Of a DNA stretch of 10,384 bases, positions 6,640-10,384 are shown in pieces. Both the position numbers and the translations under genes were made by a program. The stretch is from Clostridiales bacterium (lineage in GTDB: Bacteria > Bacillota > Clostridia > Oscillospirales > Oscillospiraceae), in the NCBI GenBank assembly GCA_012729875.1, contig JAAYCC010000067.1, forward strand, positions 1 through 10,384, in the 5' to 3' direction. The notes under the pieces were generated by a model that made no database searches, was not told the origin of the DNA, and saw only the letters and a list, made by a program, of their open reading frames with translations. Positions within the stretch are counted from its first letter, which is position 1. Each line of letters begins with the position of its first letter.

Positions 6640-8190
6640 ATGCCTGATGTTTCATTGCTATGGACGATAATCATCGCCGTAACAGTTTTCGTAGTTGCCT
6701 TTGCACTCGGCATCGTCTACAGGAAAAGAGTTTCGGAGCGCGAAATTCAAAGCGCCGAGGAAGAAGCAAAGCGAATTATAAATGAGTCTATAAAAACCGC
6801 TGAGAGCAAGCAGCGGGAAGCTCTTTTAGAGGCAAAGGAAGAAATACACAAAAACCGCGCCGAATACGAGCGCGAAGTCAAGGAGCGCCGTGCCGAGCTG
6901 CAGAAGCAGGAGCGCCGCCTCCAGCAGAAAGAAGAAAACCTCGACAGAAAAACCGACTCTCTGGAAAAACGAACAGAGACATTAAACCGCAAGATAGCCT
7001 CTGTTGAAGCACAGCAGGAGGAGATTGACGCGATCAAGCGTAGCCAGCTTGAAATGCTTGAAAAAATCTCGGGATACACTGTTGAGGAAGCCAAGGAACA
7101 CATTATATCCACTCTCGAGACCGAGGTCACCCATGAGATGGCGGTCAAGATAAAGGAAGTGGAGAGCCACTACAAGGAAGAAGCGGAAACCAAGGCAAGA
7201 GAATATATCACCCTCGCCATACAGCGCTGTGCGGCGGATCACGCATCCGAAGTTACGGTCTCGGTCGTTCCTCTCCCGAACGACGAGATGAAGGGCCGCA
7301 TCATAGGGCGCGAAGGCCGCAACATCCGTGCTATCGAGACGCTCACCGGTGTAGACCTCATAATCGACGACACGCCCGAAGCGATAACCCTGTCCAGCTT
7401 TGACCCCGTTCGCCGAGAAGTCGCACGTCTGGCACTTGAAAAACTCATTCAGGACGGACGTATCCATCCTGCAAGAATTGAGGAGATGGTCGCCAAGGCG
7501 CAGAAGGAGGTCAACGCCTCTATAAAGGCAGAGGGCGAACGGGCCATATTCGAAACCGGCGTTCACGGTCTGCATCCCGACCTGGTCAAACTGCTGGGCC
7601 GCATGAAATATCGCACCAGCTACGGTCAGAATGTTCTGAGCCACTCGATCGAAGTGTCGCACATTGCCGGTCTTTTGGCATCGGAGCTGGGCGTCAACGT
7701 CACACTCGCAAAGCGCGCGGGCCTGCTCCATGACATAGGAAAGGCGATCGACCACGAGGTTGAAGGAAGCCATGTGACCATCGGCGTCGACCTTGCACGC
7801 AAGTATAAGGAAAGCGAGGAGATTATCCACGCCATCGAAGCCCACCACGGTGATGTGGAGCCTCACAGCATAATTGCCGTTCTTGTCCAGGCGGCGGACT
7901 CGATTTCTGCGGCCCGACCCGGCGCTCGCCGTGAAAATATTGAAAACTACGTCAAACGTCTGGAAAAGCTCGAGGAGGTCTCAAAGAGCTTTGGCGGAGT
8001 CGAGAGCTGCTATGCTATTCAGGCGGGCAGAGAGATCCGCATAATGGTAAAACCCGAAGAGATATCTGAGGATCAAATGACTCTGCTTGCCCGCGATATT
8101 GCCAAGAAGATCGAAAGCGAGCTGACATACCCCGGTCAGATTAAAGTCCATCTTCTGCGTGAGACCAAGGCAGTAGAGTTTGCTAAGTAA
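6640..8190 (+). CDS. rny: Ribonuclease Y
   Basis: RNase Y is the membrane-anchored endoribonuclease that starts mRNA decay in many Bacillota and assembles with other RNA-decay enzymes. With the ATG at 6640 the protein is 516 aa: an N-terminal membrane segment (about residues 4-26), a long charged coiled coil (about 30-185), a KH RNA-binding domain with GRIIGREGRN (219-228), and an HD domain whose metal-binding pair is His364-Asp365 in LLHDIGKA. It ends in ETKAVEFAK, as in B. subtilis. The start is ambiguous. A GTG at 6628 gives 520 aa but sits one base after GGAGG (6622-6626), too close for normal initiation, while the ATG is 13 nt from it, rather far. I prefer the ATG, whose N-terminus resembles the short family leader. 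It is transcribed alone from the promoter at 6427 and closed by a terminator. Confidence 0.97.
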   Translation: MPDVSLLWTIIIAVTVFVVAFALGIVYRKRVSEREIQSAEEEAKRIINESIKTAESKQREALLEAKEEIHKNRAEYEREVKERRAELQKQERRLQQKEENLDRKTDSLEKRTETLNRKIASVEAQQEEIDAIKRSQLEMLEKISGYTVEEAKEHIISTLETEVTHEMAVKIKEVESHYKEEAETKAREYITLAIQRCAADHASEVTVSVVPLPNDEMKGRIIGREGRNIRAIETLTGVDLIIDDTPEAITLSSFDPVRREVARLALEKLIQDGRIHPARIEEMVAKAQKEVNASIKAEGERAIFETGVHGLHPDLVKLLGRMKYRTSYGQNVLSHSIEVSHIAGLLASELGVNVTLAKRAGLLHDIGKAIDHEVEGSHVTIGVDLARKYKESEEIIHAIEAHHGDVEPHSIIAVLVQAADSISAARPGARRENIENYVKRLEKLEEVSKSFGGVESCYAIQAGREIRIMVKPEEISEDQMTLLARDIAKKIESELTYPGQIKVHLLRETKAVEFAK

Positions 8191-8213
8191 GCGAAATTAA
8201 CAAAAAAGTTTTA

Positions 8214-8262
8214 GCGTGCCCCGACATTTTATTCATATTGTCGGGAGCGCGCTTTCTTTTTC
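8214..8262 (+). terminator. Rho-independent terminator of rny
   Basis: GCGTGC-CCCGACA (8214-8226) pairs with TGTCGGG-A-GCGCGC (8239-8252), giving 13 bp with one G-U pair and one bulged A around a 12-nt loop. It is followed by TTTCTTTTT (8253-8261). It starts 23 bp after the rny stop. Confidence 0.92.
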
Positions 8263-8276
8263 GGCGCTTTACCAAA

Positions 8277-8350
8277 TTTTGATCTGCAGAAACTATCAGA
8301 TGCCCCAAATCGTTGGAAACACAGTGTTTTTGGGCCCTTTTTTTGATCTG
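8277..8350 (+). repeat. 10-bp direct repeat flanking a terminator-like hairpin
   Basis: TTTTGATCTG occurs exactly at 8277-8286 and again at 8341-8350, 64 bp apart. The interval holds the second terminator-like hairpin. It may be chance, a local duplication, or the footprint of a small insertion. No terminal inverted repeats or transposase are present. Confidence 0.45.
8302..8344 (+). terminator. Second terminator-like hairpin between rny and the transporter genes
   Basis: GCCC-C-AAA (8302-8309) pairs with TTTGGGC (8329-8335) with one bulged C. An inner AACA/TGTT stem (8318-8321 with 8325-8328) lies within, and seven Ts follow at 8338-8344. It is weaker than the rny terminator 40 bp upstream and could back it up to insulate the following promoter. 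Confidence 0.6.
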
Positions 8351-8356
8351 AGAGTC

Positions 8357-8385
8357 TTGCAATTGATTAAAATATTGTATATACT
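8357..8385 (+). promoter_or_regulatory. Predicted sigma-A promoter of the peptide transporter genes
   Basis: TTGCAA (8357-8362), a 17-bp spacer and TATACT (8380-8385) form a good vegetative promoter just downstream of two terminators. The start site should fall near 8392, leaving a leader of about 137 nt before the lipoprotein gene. I see only weak stems there and no recognised riboswitch. Confidence 0.75.
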
Positions 8386-8528
8386 GCTATACGTGAATGA
8401 TTGAACGCAGTCTGTTCAAACCTAACGCCAACAGGGAATTTTGGTGCAGCCGTACCCCGATAAATGGGAAATCGCCGTTTTTCATTTTGCTGGCGGAAAA
8501 ATTATTATTTATCAAGGAGATGACCAAG

Positions 8529-10079
8529 ATGAGAAATGGCAGACGTACTCTTGCACTGGTACTGACAGTCCTTTTGCTTGCAGCCCTGTTGGGCGCATGC
8601 GGAGCTGTTGTAGAGACAAGTCCCGACATCAGCCAGCAGCCGGAAGGCTCCGCAGAGCCTGTTATGGGCGGTGACCTGACAGTCGGCATTGCTCAGGATC
8701 TGGATAAAACTCTTGATCCTCACAAGATGGTTTATGCCGGAACAAGAGAAGTCCTGTTCAACGTCTATGAGGGGCTTGTCAAGCCCGACACCGACGGGAA
8801 CCTCGTTCCTGCCGTTGCCAAAGACTTTGGCATCTCTGATGACGGAACAGTCTTCACTTTTACCCTGCGCGAAAACGTGAAATTCCACAACGGAGATACC
8901 GTCACGGCTGACGACGTCGTATATTCTCTTAAGCGCGCGGCCGGAACAAACAGTGATAAGCCGTTGGTGGAGGGGTTTGAAGCCATCAAATCCATTGAAA
9001 AGACCGACGACAGCACTGTCGTCGTCACCTTAAGCGAGCCAAACGTTGAATTTCTCGCCCAGTTCGCAGTCGCCATCATACCCGACGGCAGCAATCCCGA
9101 GGACGGGATAATCGGCACCGGCCCCTTTAAGTACGTTTCCCGCACTCCTCAGGAAAATGTAGTCCTTGAAAAATTCGACGATTATTGGGGAACTCCCGCA
9201 TATGTTGACGGTGTAACATTCAAAATAATAGAGGAAGGCGAGGCGCTCATAATGTCTCTCAAGAGCGGAGCTCTTGACCTTGTCGCCCACCTCTCCAGCG
9301 CTCAGACGAACCAGCTTGGGGATGACTACACCATCGTTGAAGGCACAATGAACCTTGTACAGGCGCTCTACCTCAACAATAAAGCGGAGCCTTTTGACAA
9401 CATGAAGGTACGTCAGGCGCTCTGCTATGCTTTGGACAGAAAGTACGTCATGGATCTCACGGCCGACGGGCGCGGCGCCGCAGTCGGCAGCAGTATGTAT
9501 CCGGCGTTTACCAAATACTTCCGCAAGGATCTTGTTGACTACTACAGCTATGATATAGAAAAGGCCAAGCAGCTCCTTGCCGAGGCGGGATATGAGGACG
9601 GCTTCGAATTTGACGTGACCGTACCCTCCAACTACCAGCCGCATGTCGACACGGCGACTGTCCTGTCTGAACAGCTCAGTAAGATAGGCGTAACTATGAA
9701 CGTTAAGCTTGTGGACTGGAACACATGGGTAAACGACACATATCTCGGACGCAATTTTGAGGGCACAGTCATCGGAGTCGACGCCTCCCTTATGACCGCA
9801 AGATCCATGCTGGAGCGCTTCACGAGCGATAACGCATCCAACTTCATTAACTTCAGCAATGAGGAATACGATGAGGTATTTTCAAAGGCTGTCACCTGTA
9901 TTGATTCCGATAAGCAGGTCGAGCTCTATGGAAGGCTGCAGGAGATACTCGCAGAACAGGCCGCAAACGTCTATATCCAAGATCTCTGCGATATGGTTGC
10001 AATGGGGAACGGTGTCCGCGGATACGAGTTCTATCCCCTATATGTCATGGATATGTCCAAGGTCTATTTTACAAAGTGA
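8529..10079 (+). CDS. Peptide-type ABC transporter substrate-binding lipoprotein (SBP family 5)
   Basis: This is the extracytoplasmic binding protein of a DppA/OppA-type importer. I chose the ATG at 8529 because AAGGAG ends 9 nt upstream and the protein then begins with a clean lipoprotein signal: basic MRNGRR, a hydrophobic core, and lipobox LGAC with Cys24 as the lipidated residue. The frame is open upstream to 8397, but that extension would bury the signal peptide. The mature part is a full-length SBP_bac_5 fold (516 aa precursor), with the conserved stretch NVYEGLVKPD near 78-87 and the family pattern VKFHNGDTVTADDVVYSLKRA near 117-137. Substrate is not decidable from sequence; dipeptides, oligopeptides and nickel or other ligands all occur in this family. 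The next gene encodes the cognate permease, and the system's other subunits should follow. Confidence 0.94.
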   Translation: MRNGRRTLALVLTVLLLAALLGACGAVVETSPDISQQPEGSAEPVMGGDLTVGIAQDLDKTLDPHKMVYAGTREVLFNVYEGLVKPDTDGNLVPAVAKDFGISDDGTVFTFTLRENVKFHNGDTVTADDVVYSLKRAAGTNSDKPLVEGFEAIKSIEKTDDSTVVVTLSEPNVEFLAQFAVAIIPDGSNPEDGIIGTGPFKYVSRTPQENVVLEKFDDYWGTPAYVDGVTFKIIEEGEALIMSLKSGALDLVAHLSSAQTNQLGDDYTIVEGTMNLVQALYLNNKAEPFDNMKVRQALCYALDRKYVMDLTADGRGAAVGSSMYPAFTKYFRKDLVDYYSYDIEKAKQLLAEAGYEDGFEFDVTVPSNYQPHVDTATVLSEQLSKIGVTMNVKLVDWNTWVNDTYLGRNFEGTVIGVDASLMTARSMLERFTSDNASNFINFSNEEYDEVFSKAVTCIDSDKQVELYGRLQEILAEQAANVYIQDLCDMVAMGNGVRGYEFYPLYVMDMSKVYFTK

Positions 10080-10109
10080 GCATTAAACGGCCCGATTAGT
10101 AAAACAAAA

Positions 10110-10155
10110 GGGAACAGGGCGATCTTTCCAAAAGAAAGCGCGCCCTGTTTGTCCC
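10110..10155 (+). terminator. Long hairpin between binding protein and permease, possible attenuator
   Basis: AACAGGGCG (10113-10121) pairs perfectly with CGCCCTGTT (10141-10149). An inner CTTTC/GAAAG stem (10124-10128 with 10134-10138) has loop CAAAA, and an outer GGG/CCC extension is possible. Only TTTGT follows, not a real T-tract. Binding-protein genes commonly carry such hairpins, which protect the upstream mRNA or cause partial termination so that the binding protein outnumbers the permease. That role is inferred here. Confidence 0.65.
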
Positions 10156-10214
10156 AATTACCGACATAATTATTTGTCACATTTTGTCATTACAGGATAC
10201 CGGAGGGGATAAAA

Positions 10215-10384
10215 ATGCACTACGTTGTCAAAAGAATATGCATATTTATCCTCACTCTTCTGGTAATATCAATGCTTGTATTTCTCGCGTTTCAAATCAT
10301 TTCGGGCGATCCCACTACCAATATGCTGGGTACGCACAGTACCCCCGAAAGGGTGGAGGCTCTGAGGGAGGAGCTGGGACTCAA
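10215..10384 (+). CDS. DppB/OppB-type ABC transporter permease, N-terminal part (3' truncated)
   Basis: The first 56 codons are visible before the window ends. They encode MHYVVKR, a hydrophobic first membrane segment (about residues 8-29), the conserved ISGDP (29-33), and STPERVEALREELGL, the standard N-terminal pattern of the binding-protein-dependent DppB/OppB/NikB permeases. GGAGGGG at 10202-10208 precedes the ATG by 6 nt. It lies 135 bp downstream of the binding-protein gene in the same direction. No convincing promoter is seen in the gap, so it probably shares that transcript, with expression set by the intervening hairpin. Confidence 0.92.
   Translation, partial: MHYVVKRICIFILTLLVISMLVFLAFQIISGDPTTNMLGTHSTPERVEALREELGL

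Noticed and set aside
8216..8404. 62-codon plus-strand open frame after rny
   Set aside because: It begins inside the rny terminator stem, has no ribosome binding site, and spans a second terminator and a promoter.
8397..8528. N-terminal extension of the binding protein from the ATG at 8397
   Set aside because: It has no ribosome binding site, lies almost on the predicted transcription start, and would put 44 residues before a clean lipoprotein signal peptide.

Overview
The window reads as a chromosomal housekeeping segment from a Gram-positive, low-to-moderate GC member of the Clostridia (Bacillota), possibly Oscillospiraceae-like. The evidence is a CIRCE/HrcA-type groESL operon, an RNase Y gene, a lipoprotein-anchored peptide-type ABC transporter, strong AGGAGG ribosome binding sites and T-tract terminators. 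The genus assignment is inference. All genes are on the + strand.

Layout. (1) Positions 1-4118 hold a tightly packed run: the C-terminal part of a YhaN/Rad50-like coiled-coil ATPase with two central membrane segments, which overlaps aroC (chorismate synthase) by ATGA. After a 68-bp gap comes an unrecognised protein with two membrane segments, which overlaps an RlmL/YpsC-type THUMP RNA methyltransferase by ATGA. (2) Positions 4119-4362 hold the groE control region: an imperfect inverted repeat, a sigma-A-like promoter and a perfect CIRCE operator. These are followed by groES, groEL and a strong intrinsic terminator. (3) A near-consensus promoter (TTGACA-N17-TAGAAT) starts immediately after the groEL terminator and drives rny (RNase Y) through a leader of about 165 nt. 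That leader contains a perfect 14-bp palindrome and several hairpin candidates enclosed by a perfect 9-bp inverted repeat. (4) After rny there are two successive terminator-like hairpins, a 10-bp direct repeat and a new promoter. This promoter serves a family-5 (peptide-type) solute-binding lipoprotein gene. A long hairpin without a T-tract separates it from the first 56 codons of a DppB/OppB-type permease, which runs off the window.

How the parts relate. groES and groEL form one chaperonin and are predicted to be co-repressed by HrcA. The binding protein and permease should belong to one uptake system, and the intervening hairpin may set their relative expression. aroC, the membrane protein and rlmL look co-transcribed but not functionally linked. 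No mobile element, CRISPR array, tRNA, rRNA or obviously novel multi-gene system is visible. The strongest lead is the structured leader of rny, which I do not recognise as a known riboswitch class. The next is the unnamed membrane protein coupled to rlmL.
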